DNA from: Cohnella herbarum
Lineage (GTDB): Bacteria > Bacillota > Bacilli > Paenibacillales > Paenibacillaceae
Length of the DNA: 64,000 nt
NCBI RefSeq assembly: GCF_012849095.1
Contig: NZ_CP051680.1
Coordinates: 5,445,001-5,509,000 of the forward strand
Direction: 5' to 3'
The position numbers were made by a program, and so were the translations under genes. The notes below the pieces were generated by a model, which was not told the DNA's origin, searched no databases, and worked only from the letters and a program-made list of their open reading frames with translations. Positions 10,490 through 19,203 of the stretch are shown here, piece by piece. Each line of letters starts with the position of its first letter. The stretch's first letter is position 1.

Positions 10490-11467
10490 ATGGGTTTTCA
10501 CCACATATCGGGACAGGATCGGGCGAAAGCCTTGCTACAGAATGCGCTAGCCTCCCATAGAGTCGCCCATGCCTATCTGTTCGCGGGACCTCCGGGTTCC
10601 GGCCGGATGGAGATGGCGAACGCGTTTGCCCAAGCCCTGTTCTGCGAGAAAGGCGGCAACGACGCTTGCGGTGAATGTCTGGCTTGCCGCAAAGTATTGC
10701 ATGGCAACCATCCGGATCTTCACGTCATTAGTCCGGACGGGGCAACGGTTAAGATCGAACAAATTCGAACGCTGCAGCGGGAGCTTTCCTATCGCAGCGT
10801 CGGTGCGGGTTATAAGGTGTATATTATCGAAGGCGCCGAAACGATGACCGTTCAGGCGGGAAACAGCTTGTTGAAGTTTTTGGAGGAACCGCCCTCTCCC
10901 GTCGTCGCCATCCTGTTAACGCCAAGCGCCCAATCGGTGCTTCCCACTATTTTATCGCGGGCGCAACTGGTTGCTTTCGTGCCGGGAGATCGGGAAGCAT
11001 TGGAAAACGCTCTCGTTGCGGAGGGTAAATCTAAGCTTCTGGCACGCGCGGCGGTGAATCTGGCATCCGGGTTAAATGCCAGTAGAAAATTGGTAGAAGA
11101 GAATTGGTTTGCAGATATCCGAAACGTAGTGATACAATTAGGCAAGGAGAATCCAACCCGGTTCACTGCGAGTCTGCTTCAAGCGCAGCAGCAGGTTTTT
11201 AAAACGGATCTCTCCGAACACGTTGAAATATTGCTACAGCTGTTAGCTTTGTGGTATAGAGATATGATTTACGCAATGACCGACCGCCAGGATAAGATGG
11301 TATTTCCGGACCAAGAGGAATGGATTTCGAAGATGGCTTGGAGTCGTTCGATCCAATCTTGGGTTACCGTAATGGAATCCGCTCTGACGGCGGCAAGACG
11401 AATAAAGGCTCACGTAGCGCCGCAATTAGCGCTGGAGCAATTTCTGGTGAACGTGCGGGAGGGATAG
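10490..11467 (+). CDS. holB: DNA polymerase III delta' subunit
   Basis: A 325-residue clamp-loader AAA+ subunit. GQDRAKALLQNALASHRVAHAY occupies the N-terminus in shorter recognisable pieces (GQDRAK, HAYLF). The Walker A position reads GPPGSGRME, with Arg in place of the usual Lys, consistent with delta' being a non-hydrolysing subunit. A zinc module CEKGG...CGECLACRK follows, then SLLKFLEEPP and ILSRAQ (sensor-1 region). It helps load the beta clamp. It overlaps or abuts ricT with 2 bp between stop and start. Confidence 0.95.
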   Translation: MGFHHISGQDRAKALLQNALASHRVAHAYLFAGPPGSGRMEMANAFAQALFCEKGGNDACGECLACRKVLHGNHPDLHVISPDGATVKIEQIRTLQRELSYRSVGAGYKVYIIEGAETMTVQAGNSLLKFLEEPPSPVVAILLTPSAQSVLPTILSRAQLVAFVPGDREALENALVAEGKSKLLARAAVNLASGLNASRKLVEENWFADIRNVVIQLGKENPTRFTASLLQAQQQVFKTDLSEHVEILLQLLALWYRDMIYAMTDRQDKMVFPDQEEWISKMAWSRSIQSWVTVMESALTAARRIKAHVAPQLALEQFLVNVREG

Positions 11468-11469
11468 AT

Positions 11470-12270
11470 TTGTACGATGTGGTGGGAGTCCGCTTCAAGA
11501 AAGCGGGCAAAATCTATTATTTCGATCCCGCCGAGCATCCGGTGTCCAAAGATCAGCATGTCATCGTGGAAACGGCGCGTGGCGTAGAATACGGCAAAGT
11601 CGTCGTCGGCCCGAAGACGGTAGGAGAAGCGGATGTCGTTCTTCCTTTGAAGAAAGTCATTCGAGTAGCCGGCGATCCCGACGCGAAGGCGGTCGAGGAA
11701 AACCGCGGAGCAGCTAAGAACGCATTTACCGTTGGACTGCAAAAAATCAAGGATCACGCGCTTAAGATGAAGCTCGTGGACGTGGAATACACGTTTGACC
11801 GGAATAAGATCATCTTCTATTTTACGGCTGAAGGCCGCGTTGATTTCCGGGAACTGGTCAAGGATTTGGCCGGCGTATTCCGGACCCGCATCGAGTTGCG
11901 GCAGATCGGCGTGCGCGATGAAGCCAAGATGCTCGGCGGAATTGGTCCGTGCGGGCGAGTGCTCTGTTGCTCTTCATGGTTAGGCGATTTCGAACCGGTC
12001 TCCATCAAGATGGCGAAGGACCAGAACTTATCGCTTAATCCAACGAAGATCTCAGGCTTGTGCGGCCGCTTAATGTGTTGTTTGAAATACGAGCATGACA
12101 ATTACGAGAGCGCCAAAGAAGAATTGCCGGCAGTAGGCAGAGCGGTTGTCACTTCCATGGGCGAAGGCAAAGTCGTGGGAATCAATATCGGCAGTCGCAG
12201 CGTACACGTTCAGTTGTTCGACCTGGGTAAGGTGAAAGAGTTGCCATTTGACGATGTCGTCTTGAAATGA
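11470..12270 (+). CDS. ricT: PSP1-domain protein RicT (YaaT), Y-complex subunit
   Basis: A 266-residue protein starting from TTG 11470 as LYDVVGVRFKKAGKIYYF, matching the Bacillus start; GGGAGGG lies 6 bp upstream. It has the PSP1 domain and the conserved cysteine clusters GPCGRVLCC and GLCGRLMCCLKY, which bind an Fe-S cluster together with RicA/RicF. RicT stimulates RNase Y-dependent mRNA maturation and affects sporulation, competence and biofilm phosphorelay. The frame is open far upstream inside holB but that part is out-of-frame shadow. Confidence 0.96.
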   Translation: MYDVVGVRFKKAGKIYYFDPAEHPVSKDQHVIVETARGVEYGKVVVGPKTVGEADVVLPLKKVIRVAGDPDAKAVEENRGAAKNAFTVGLQKIKDHALKMKLVDVEYTFDRNKIIFYFTAEGRVDFRELVKDLAGVFRTRIELRQIGVRDEAKMLGGIGPCGRVLCCSSWLGDFEPVSIKMAKDQNLSLNPTKISGLCGRLMCCLKYEHDNYESAKEELPAVGRAVVTSMGEGKVVGINIGSRSVHVQLFDLGKVKELPFDDVVLK

Positions 12271-12275
12271 CTTGT

Positions 12276-12366
12276 GACGACTGTGCGCATGGGTTTTGCT
12301 AGTAAGCAGTCACACTTATGACGACTGTGCGCGATTAGCATCGCTGGCAAACAGTCGCACTATTAA
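12276..12366. repeat. Two tandem imperfect palindromic copies between ricT and yabA
   Basis: A unit of about 45 bp occurs twice. Each begins TGACGACTGTGCGC and ends in an inverted echo (GCAGTCACACT in the first copy, ACAGTCGCACT in the second). In the second copy CGACTGT pairs with ACAGTCG. There is no T tract after either copy. It could act on mRNA processing between ricT and yabA or be a small mobile palindrome. Confidence 0.6.
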
Positions 12367-12401
12367 TCGACATAATCGTGCCTTGAGGTGGATCGTTGTT
12401 C

Positions 12402-12764
12402 ATGAAAGACATTTTCCTCCGCGTAGAAGAGCTCGAATCGCATTTAGGAAACGTACATGCCGACTTCGGGGATCTCAAGCTGAAGATTAAAGAGCTGCTG
12501 GAAGAAAATCAGCGGCTTAGAATCGAAAATCAGCAGTTAAGAAAAGTGCTCAAGCGGGAAACTGAACCCGTAGCCGTAACCCAGGAAGTGGCGGAAGAAC
12601 CGGCTGCCATCAAGGGAGAACCGCCTTTAGCGATGGCTGTAGGCGAGGGATACGATAACTTAGCCCGTCTGTATCACGAAGGCTTTCACATTTGCAACGT
12701 ATACTACGGTCATCTGCGAATGGAAGGCGATTGCTTGTTCTGTTTATCTTTCTTAAGTAAATAA
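12402..12764 (+). CDS. yabA: Replication initiation control protein YabA
   Basis: A 120-residue protein. The N-terminal half is a leucine-zipper coiled coil (residues about 5-50, [20 protein letters not shown]). An acidic linker follows, then the zinc-binding C-terminal domain [19 protein letters not shown] ... [11 protein letters not shown]. YabA bridges DnaA and the sliding clamp DnaN to prevent over-initiation. ATG 12402 is preferred (TGAGGTGG 11 bp upstream); TTG 12396 is the alternative. It has its own terminator. Confidence 0.95.
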   Translation: MKDIFLRVEELESHLGNVHADFGDLKLKIKELLEENQRLRIENQQLRKVLKRETEPVAVTQEVAEEPAAIKGEPPLAMAVGEGYDNLARLYHEGFHICNVYYGHLRMEGDCLFCLSFLSK

Positions 12765-12783
12765 GTTAAGTGTAGTCGGATAG

Positions 12784-12819
12784 AAGCAACGGCCTCTCGA
12801 GGGTTCGTTGCTTTTTTTT
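12784..12819 (+). terminator. Intrinsic terminator after yabA
   Basis: AGCAACG / CGTTGCT stem with a 14-nt loop followed by T8. Confidence 0.9.
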
Positions 12820-12963
12820 GTCCGCTTTTCAGAACGTTTAAAATTTTGCTTAAACAATAGTTCATAACATCTTAAGAACTGTTAACGAATTATTTGTAAT
12901 TATTTTAGTTCTGTTCCTTATAATCAATTCCATCCTCTTAATATGGAACAGGAGAAATGACTT

Positions 12964-14025
12964 ATGCATATGAAAAATATCGCGGTACTGTTCGGCGGCT
13001 GTTCGACGGAGTACGGAGTGTCTTTACAATCGGCCGCATCCGTCATCGATCATCTGGATCGCTCCGTCTATCGAATTATTCAGATCGGCATAACAAGAGA
13101 AGGTGAATGGCTTCACTACCAGGGCGGATCTGCAGATATACGCAATGATAACTGGCATACCCACTCTAGCTGCACACCCGCATTTATTTCCCCTAGCCAG
13201 GGAAGTAAAGGAATCATTGAGCTGAGAGGAACGGAGTTTCGTATCCTTCCCGTTGATGTCGTATTCCCCGTCCTTCACGGCAAAAACGGAGAGGATGGAA
13301 CCGTGCAGGGCCTGTTGGAGCTTTCGGGTATTCCTTATGTCGGATGCGACACGTTGTCATCCGCGATCTGCATGGACAAGGGGATCGCTAGCCAGCTCGT
13401 AAGAGCCGCGGGAGTGGAGACAGCCCCTTCGGTGACGCTGTACGCGGGCGACGACCTGGAAACGGCAGTCAACGCCGCCGAGAAGCTTAGCTTTCCTTTA
13501 TTCGTCAAACCGGCGAAGTCCGGTTCTTCATTCGGCATAACGAAAGCCCGCGACAGAACGGAGCTCATCGAAGGGATTCAAATCGCATTCTCCTACGATG
13601 ACAAGGTGATCGTAGAACAGAACGTAGCGGGGTTCGAAGTGGGATGCGCGGTACTCGGAAATTCGCAACCGTTCATCGCCGAAGTGGACGAGATCGAGTT
13701 ATCGGGCGAATTTTTCGATTACGGAGAGAAGTATTCGCTGCAATCCGCGAAGATCCATCTGCCGGCGAGGATAGACGCGGATATGGCCGCCAAGGTAAAG
13801 GAAACCGCGCGGTTGATCTATAGAACGTTAGGTTGTACAGGCCTTGCAAGGGTGGACATGTTCCTTGCCGATCATGGGCGTATCGTATTTAACGAAGTGA
13901 ATACGATGCCCGGGTTCACGGCCGCAAGCCGATATCCGAACATGATGGGCTATAGCGATCTTTCTTATTCGAAACTAATGCACCGGTTGATTCAACTTGC
14001 TATGGCAAGGGAAATAAACGGATGA
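12964..14025 (+). CDS. VanG-like D-alanine--D-serine (or D-Ala-D-Ala) ligase
   Basis: A 353-residue ATP-grasp ligase of the Ddl/Van family. FPVLHGKNGEDG, GIPYVGCDTLSSAICMDK, FVKPAKSGSSFG, ARVDMF and NEVNTMPGFT are all present. Several stretches match remembered VanG more than Ddl or VanA: YGVSLQSAASVID, WLHYQGGSADIRND, and the omega-loop FFDYGEKYSLQSAKI. The EKY segment in that loop is typical of D-Ala-D-Ser ligases, whereas D-Lac ligases carry a His there. The gene is followed 33 bp later by a VanT-like racemase. No vanX, vanY or vanRS is nearby. AGGAG lies 9 bp before ATG 12964. It may also serve as an ordinary D-Ala-D-Ala ligase; specificity needs biochemistry. Confidence 0.8.
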   Translation: MHMKNIAVLFGGCSTEYGVSLQSAASVIDHLDRSVYRIIQIGITREGEWLHYQGGSADIRNDNWHTHSSCTPAFISPSQGSKGIIELRGTEFRILPVDVVFPVLHGKNGEDGTVQGLLELSGIPYVGCDTLSSAICMDKGIASQLVRAAGVETAPSVTLYAGDDLETAVNAAEKLSFPLFVKPAKSGSSFGITKARDRTELIEGIQIAFSYDDKVIVEQNVAGFEVGCAVLGNSQPFIAEVDEIELSGEFFDYGEKYSLQSAKIHLPARIDADMAAKVKETARLIYRTLGCTGLARVDMFLADHGRIVFNEVNTMPGFTAASRYPNMMGYSDLSYSKLMHRLIQLAMAREING

Positions 14026-14058
14026 TTCATTCTGACGATGGGATGAGATGATGAGAAG

Positions 14059-15183
14059 ATGAGAACCTCGAATCGGGCTTGGGCGGAGATCAATTTAGCC
14101 CATTTGAAACACAACTTATTCGAATTAATGCGAGCATTGCCCTCTCGTTGCTCCGTTATGGCGGTCGTCAAAGCCAATGCTTACGGTCATGGCGGCATTG
14201 AGGTTGCAAAGTTTCTGAACGAAATCGGGGTCATCCATTTCGCCGTCGCCTCGATCGAGGAAGCGATCGAATTGCGCAGGCATGGCGTACAAGGCGAAAT
14301 TCTCATCTTAGGTTACACTTCACCCGATCGCGCGGATGACCTTTTCAGCTACCAGCTGACTCAAACGATCGTTAGCGCGGATTATGGACGAGCATTAGAC
14401 GAACGCGGACGCAAGATTAAGGTTCACGTGAAGATCGACACCGGCATGCATCGCTTAGGGGAATCGCACCGGAACACGGATGAAATTCTCTCTTGTTTCA
14501 ATCCAATCCATTTGCGGGTTAATGGAACTTACAGCCACTTGTCCGTATCGGACAGCCTGGATCGGGAGAAAGTCGCGTTTACGACGATGCAGCTCGCTCA
14601 ATTTAATGCGGTGATCGATCGAATTCGGTCCGAAGGCTTGAACCCGGGGAATGTCCATATCCAAAGCAGCTACGGCATTCTAAATTATCCGGATATCGCA
14701 TTCGATCTGGCTCGTCCGGGAATCGCATTGTACGGCTTGCTGAGTAATGAAGAAGATCGAGTGGTCACGCAAGCAAAGCTGCAGCCCGTTCTCTCCCTTA
14801 GAGCCACGGTATCGCAGGTGTCCGATGTGCCCGCGCATCATCCGGTAGGATACGGACACAAATTCATTCCTTCGCAAGACGTTCGGATTGCGACCGTTTC
14901 GATCGGTTATGCCGATGGCATCCCGAAGAACTTAGCGGATAATGGCGGTTATGTTCTGATTCGCGGACAGCGGGCAAACATGACGGGAAGCATCTGCATG
15001 GATCAGTTTATGGTAGACGTGACTTCGATCGAAGAGGTACGGCAAGGAGATACGGTCACGATTATCGGACAGGACGGAACGGAAACCATAACGGCGGGTC
15101 TGATCGCCAAACAGTGCGGAACGGTAACTAATGAAATCGTTAGCCGAATCGGGAGTCGCGTCGAACGCGTTTATGTCTCTTAA
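14059..15183 (+). CDS. VanT-like alanine/serine racemase, soluble
   Basis: A 374-residue fold-type III PLP racemase. The PLP Lys is in MAVVKANAYGHG and the catalytic Tyr in VSIGYADGIP. Segments such as ILILGYTSP, KVHVKIDTGMHRLGES, GTYSHLSVSDSL and HIQSSYGILNYP recall the racemase domain of VanT serine racemases more than housekeeping Alr. The N-terminal membrane domain of VanT is absent. It could convert L-Ser to D-Ser for the adjacent VanG-like ligase, or L-Ala to D-Ala; which one cannot be decided here. It belongs to a two-gene unit with the ligase. Confidence 0.85.
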   Translation: MRTSNRAWAEINLAHLKHNLFELMRALPSRCSVMAVVKANAYGHGGIEVAKFLNEIGVIHFAVASIEEAIELRRHGVQGEILILGYTSPDRADDLFSYQLTQTIVSADYGRALDERGRKIKVHVKIDTGMHRLGESHRNTDEILSCFNPIHLRVNGTYSHLSVSDSLDREKVAFTTMQLAQFNAVIDRIRSEGLNPGNVHIQSSYGILNYPDIAFDLARPGIALYGLLSNEEDRVVTQAKLQPVLSLRATVSQVSDVPAHHPVGYGHKFIPSQDVRIATVSIGYADGIPKNLADNGGYVLIRGQRANMTGSICMDQFMVDVTSIEEVRQGDTVTIIGQDGTETITAGLIAKQCGTVTNEIVSRIGSRVERVYVS

Positions 15184-15278
15184 AAAAACGATGAACATTG
15201 CGATAGGCCGAGGAATCAAGTAAGCTAAGGGGCGTGAACCATTTTTAAATATGACTTGGCTGAAAGGTGCTTTATTCA

Positions 15279-16121
15279 ATGGACTCGAATCCGATAAGAG
15301 AAGTGGAACCGTCCTTACAACCCGGAGAGCGGTTGGACGATCTTCTTACCCATAATCTACGAATCATTCAAAGCTCGGAGGTGTTCAGTTTTTCCTTGGA
15401 CGCCGTGTTGCTCGCGAGATTCGCCGGAGTGCCGCCGAGGGGCCGCATTCTAGATCTGTGCACGGGAAACGGAGTCATCCCGATGTTGCTGACGACAAGA
15501 ACGAACGCAACCGTCGACGGGATTGAGATTCAACCCAGGTTGGCGGACATGGCGAATCGGAGCGTTCGACTAAACGGGTTAACCGATAAAATCAAGATCA
15601 TAGAGGGCGACTTGCGCGAATGGAGGCCGGATGGCGAGCTGTATGATGCCGTCACGGTCAATCCGCCGTATCTTCCGCTTTCGAGCGGCGATTACAAGGA
15701 AAACCATCACCAAGCAATGGCCAGGCATGAGATCGGTTGTAAGCTGGAGGATGTTATTGCGGCTTGCGCAAGGTCGGTTCGCATCGGCGGGCGAGTCTCG
15801 ATGGTACATCGTCCGAGCAGAATGGTCGACATCATCGACCTTATGCGACGGTATCGGCTGGAGCCGAAGAGAATCCGGTTCGTTCATCCTCGCAAGGAGG
15901 CGGAAGCGAACATGATCTTAATAGAAGGAACGCGAGACGGCAAACCGGAAGTACGGTTATTGCCGCCTTTGGTCGTCTACGAGGAAGACGGAGAGTATAC
16001 CCCGGAGCTACTTGCGGTATTCTACGGACAAGCCGCCGAGCTGCCCGATTTCAAGCGGCAGAACGGACGAGCCCCGATAACCAAAACAAACGAAGTTAGG
16101 AAGGAGGCTGAGGATGATTAG
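15279..16121 (+). CDS. trmN6: tRNA1(Val) A37 N6-methyltransferase (YabB)
   Basis: A 280-residue class I methyltransferase. The SAM site is DLCTGNGVIP, an acidic strand-2 residue lies in DGIEIQ, and the adenine-flipping motif NPPYLPL matches TrmN6. ATG 15279 has AAAGGTG 10 bp upstream; longer forms are not supported. The C-terminus overlaps rsmI by 8 bp, so translation is coupled. The GIY-YIG gene yazA that separates the two in Bacillus is missing. Confidence 0.94.
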   Translation: MDSNPIREVEPSLQPGERLDDLLTHNLRIIQSSEVFSFSLDAVLLARFAGVPPRGRILDLCTGNGVIPMLLTTRTNATVDGIEIQPRLADMANRSVRLNGLTDKIKIIEGDLREWRPDGELYDAVTVNPPYLPLSSGDYKENHHQAMARHEIGCKLEDVIAACARSVRIGGRVSMVHRPSRMVDIIDLMRRYRLEPKRIRFVHPRKEAEANMILIEGTRDGKPEVRLLPPLVVYEEDGEYTPELLAVFYGQAAELPDFKRQNGRAPITKTNEVRKEAEDD

Positions 16122-17073
16122 AGAGGATCGTGAAATGATTCCGGGCACCGAGCAGGCTTCCGTCCAGCGAAGCTTTGCCGTTCGGGAAACTCCCGGAACC
16201 TTGTATTTGGTCGCTACGCCGATCGGTAATTTGGAGGATATTACGTTCCGCGCTATCCGAACGCTGAAGGAAGTTCAACTGATCGCGGCGGAAGATACCC
16301 GTCAAACGCGGAAGCTGCTTACTCACTTCGATATTCAGAATAGGCTCGTTAGTTATCATGAGCACAATCGGGAAGCCAGCGGACCCGAGCTTATCCGATT
16401 GCTGATGGAGGGTCAACATATTGCCCTGGTTAGCGATGCTGGAATTCCCGCTATCTCCGACCCGGGAGCCGAGCTTGTCAGGGATGCGGTGGGGGCAGGC
16501 ATACCGGTCGTTCCGATTCCGGGAGCTAATGCGGCGCTGTCCGCGCTCGTCATCTCCGGTCTGCCGACCGACAGGTTCTTGTTCGTAGGTTTCCCGCCGC
16601 GTGAGCGCAAGGGCTTAAACAAGCTCCTCGATGGTCTGGAGGGAGAGAGCGGAACTTTAATCTTCTACGAATCCCCTCATAGGGTGAAGAAATCGTTGCT
16701 CGTCATTGCGGAACGTTGGAGCGGGCGTAAAGCGGCGATCGTTCGAGAGTTGACCAAGCGCCACGAGGAAGCGATCCGGGGAACGGTTGCCGCATGCCTC
16801 GAGCATCTCGAGCAGATTCCTCCGCTCGGGGAATGTTGCATTATTATAGAAGGTACGAGTTCGACGGCGGGGACAGGGACAGGGACAGGGACAGGAGCTT
16901 CCGGAGATGCGAATGGCGGTCAATGGTGGTCATCATTAACGCTGGCGCAGCATGTGGCTCACTACGAATCCCTGCAATCGAATCGCAAGGAAGCCATGAA
17001 GCTTGCGGCCACGGATCGAGGGTTATCCAGACGCGATGTCTATCAAGCCTTGCTAGAGACAAACGAACAATAG
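16114..17073 (+). CDS. rsmI: 16S rRNA C1402 2'-O-methyltransferase
   Basis: A 319-residue SPOUT-unrelated tetrapyrrole-methylase-fold enzyme. TPIGNLEDITFRA, AAEDTRQTRKLL, SDAGIPAISDPGAELV and PGANAALSALV are all present. It methylates the ribose of C1402 in the decoding centre. The start is ATG 16114 with AAGGAGG 8 bp upstream, inside the end of trmN6. A Gly-Thr repeat encoded by four GGACAG hexamers forms a linker before the C-terminal helical part, making this protein slightly longer than the usual 280-290 residues. Confidence 0.95.
   Translation: MIREDREMIPGTEQASVQRSFAVRETPGTLYLVATPIGNLEDITFRAIRTLKEVQLIAAEDTRQTRKLLTHFDIQNRLVSYHEHNREASGPELIRLLMEGQHIALVSDAGIPAISDPGAELVRDAVGAGIPVVPIPGANAALSALVISGLPTDRFLFVGFPPRERKGLNKLLDGLEGESGTLIFYESPHRVKKSLLVIAERWSGRKAAIVRELTKRHEEAIRGTVAACLEHLEQIPPLGECCIIIEGTSSTAGTGTGTGTGASGDANGGQWWSSLTLAQHVAHYESLQSNRKEAMKLAATDRGLSRRDVYQALLETNEQ
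16871..16894 (+). repeat. GGACAG hexanucleotide microsatellite inside rsmI
   Basis: Four perfect copies of GGACAG, read as alternating Gly and Thr codons. Copy-number change would keep the frame because the unit is 6 bp. Confidence 0.9.
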
Positions 17074-17093
17074 AACCTGTCGGATACCGAGAC

Positions 17094-17126
17094 AAAAAAA
17101 AGCCTCCCGAGATCGATATCGGGAGG
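17094..17126 (-). terminator. Intrinsic terminator of abrB (also near rsmI end)
   Basis: Stem CCTCCCGA / TCGGGAGG. On the minus strand it is followed by a T7 tract, so it terminates the leftward abrB transcript about 70 nt past its stop. Confidence 0.85.
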
Positions 17127-17196
17127 GGTGCAAGGAGTATAAAAAGGTTGGAATTAACAATTATTAGAATACAATTTTCATTATAAACTATTTTCT

Positions 17197-17451
17197 TTAA
17201 TTTGTCACAGGTGAAGGTAAATCCTTCAAACATTCTCTGCAAACAATTTTGCCTTTGAAATATGTAACGTTCTCCGCATTACCGCAGAAGATACAAGCAG
17301 GCTCGTATTTCTTCAACATGATGCGCTCTCCGTCCACATAAATCTCAAGAGCATCTTTCTCTCCGATGCCTAACGTGCGGCGCAATTCGATTGGAATAAC
17401 CACCCGGCCCAACTCATCGACTTTCCGTACGATACCAGTAGATTTCATCAT
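17197..17451 (-). CDS. abrB: AbrB-family transition-state regulator with C-terminal Cys cluster
   Basis: An 84-residue protein. Residues 1-50 are an almost canonical AbrB swapped-hairpin DNA-binding domain (KSTGIVRKVDELGRVVIP, LRRTLGI, DALEIYVDGERI). The C-terminal part differs from Bacillus AbrB: it carries CIFCGN and CRECL, four cysteines in a zinc-ribbon-like layout. The Bacillus protein has a helical multimerisation tail there. AbrB represses stationary-phase genes. It is divergent from ywfO across a gap of about 330 bp; the ATG has GAGAGGGG about 10 bp upstream. Confidence 0.93.
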   Translation of the reverse strand: MMKSTGIVRKVDELGRVVIPIELRRTLGIGEKDALEIYVDGERIMLKKYEPACIFCGNAENVTYFKGKIVCRECLKDLPSPVTN

Positions 17452-17781
17452 TTGGTAATACCCCTCTCAAAAGGTTAAAATAATAACAAACGGACCATCA
17501 ATTGCTGAGCATGTCCGTGTTCGCCAGCATTCGACAAAGTTCTCTTTTTTCCGATCTCTATCGTACCAACCTTTCCCAAAAAAGTCAACCTGTATTGCTA
17601 GGGAAGAAGTCGCATTTCTGCTGAAAAGTTGCTGAGAATCCTTTCAAATAAGGCAATTTCGAGAACAAAGGGCATTGTCTACTAAAGAATGTTTAAGGAA
17701 AACGTTATTCGACATCGTTCGACATAAAACGATAAGTAAAGCAGTTGTTTGTCGAAAAGTGACAAAAAAGAGGTGATGTCC

Positions 17782-19074
17782 ATGCTCGCGAAATTGCAAG
17801 AAGAGAAGGTTTTCAAGGATCCTGTTCATCATTCTATTTACGTGCAGGATCTGACCATCTGGAAACTCATTAATACACCCGAGTTCCAGCGACTCAGAAG
17901 AATACGCCAATTAGGCACCTCCTATCTTACTTTCCATGGAGCGGAGCACAGCAGGTTTTCCCATTCCTTGGGCGTTTATGAAATAACAAGGAAAATTATT
18001 TCTCAATTTGAGCGTAATGGATACGACGATTGGCCGCAAGAGGAAAAATTACTCAGTCTTTGCGCTTCCTTGTTGCACGATGTCGGACATGGACCTTTTT
18101 CGCATTCGCTGGAACAAATCTTTCGTACCGACCATGAAGAATTTACTTGCGAAGTGATATTGGGAGACACCGGCGTGAACCGGGTTCTGCGCGAGGTGGA
18201 TCCGCAATTTCCCGCTAAGGTAGCTTCCGTCATTCGTAAGAAGTACGAGAAACCGATCGTCGTTAGCTTAGTATCCAGCCAACTCGATGCGGATCGAATG
18301 GATTATTTGCTGCGGGATGCATTTTTTACGGGAGTGAACTACGGAACGTTCGACTTGGATCGGATTCTTCGGGTGTTGCGTCCTTATAAAGGAAAGATCG
18401 TGGTGAAAGAAAGCGGAATGCACGCGGTCGAAGACTACTTGATGTCCCGATACCAGATGTACTGGCAAGTTTATTTTCACCCGGTGACGCGGAGTTCGGA
18501 AATTGTGCTGAGGCAAATCTTCCGCAGAGCCGGCGAGCTTCATAAAGAGGAATACGAATTCGCGTTCATGCTTCCGCCGATTCGGGAGCTACTGGAAGGT
18601 ACGATCACGCTGCGCCAATATTTGAAGTTGGACGAAGCATTGGTGCAGACGACGTTCGGCCAGTGGACGGAGGAGAAGGACGAGCTCTTGTCGGATCTGT
18701 GCCGACGGTTCTTGAATCGTCAGTTGTATAAGTACGCGCCGCTGGAGCAAGAGGACAAGCTATGGCTCGAGGAAGTTCGACAAGAATGGGAGCGGATCGG
18801 TCTTCATCCGGACTATCATATGGAAGTCGATACTCCGATGGATTCGCCGTACGACGTCTATAAACCGGGCGCATTGCCCGACGGCAAAGAAAAGCCTCCG
18901 ATTCTTCTGCTCGACGAGCAAGAGCAATTAACGGAGATCTCGGTAAAGTCGGATATTATTCAGTCAATTGCCGGTCTTCATCGCGGGAAATACTACATTT
19001 ACTTTCCCTTGGAGAAGGTGCTCCCGCACGCTCATAAGTTAAGTCCGGAGACGCGCAAAAAACTGTCTATATAA
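17782..19074 (+). CDS. ywfO: HD-domain phosphohydrolase, YwfO-like
   Basis: A 430-residue HD protein related to dGTPases. TPEFQRLRRIRQLGTSYLTF, HGAEHSRFSHSLGVYE, LLHDVGHGPFSHSLE and SSQLDADRMDYLLRDA supply the H...HD...D metal ligands. It aligns along its length with what I recall of Bacillus YwfO. ATG 17782 follows AGAGGTG by 6 bp; an upstream in-frame TTG at 17749 is less likely. In Bacillus ywfO lies elsewhere and metS occupies this position between abrB and tatD. The nucleotide substrate is unknown. Confidence 0.93.
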   Translation: MLAKLQEEKVFKDPVHHSIYVQDLTIWKLINTPEFQRLRRIRQLGTSYLTFHGAEHSRFSHSLGVYEITRKIISQFERNGYDDWPQEEKLLSLCASLLHDVGHGPFSHSLEQIFRTDHEEFTCEVILGDTGVNRVLREVDPQFPAKVASVIRKKYEKPIVVSLVSSQLDADRMDYLLRDAFFTGVNYGTFDLDRILRVLRPYKGKIVVKESGMHAVEDYLMSRYQMYWQVYFHPVTRSSEIVLRQIFRRAGELHKEEYEFAFMLPPIRELLEGTITLRQYLKLDEALVQTTFGQWTEEKDELLSDLCRRFLNRQLYKYAPLEQEDKLWLEEVRQEWERIGLHPDYHMEVDTPMDSPYDVYKPGALPDGKEKPPILLLDEQEQLTEISVKSDIIQSIAGLHRGKYYIYFPLEKVLPHAHKLSPETRKKLSI

Positions 19075-19203
19075 TAGAAGGAACTTCGTGATCAAAAGCC
19101 GATTTTTTGAATTACATCTTCAAATGAACGTTCAAAAAGTCAGGTTTTCAGCACCGAGAAGGTTGGATGAAGCTACATTTATAGAAGGGGGACAAATTCC
19201 GAC

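Noticed and set aside
12964..15183. Complete vancomycin-resistance operon
   Set aside because: No vanX/vanY dipeptidase, vanRS or vanH is present, so resistance is not claimed.
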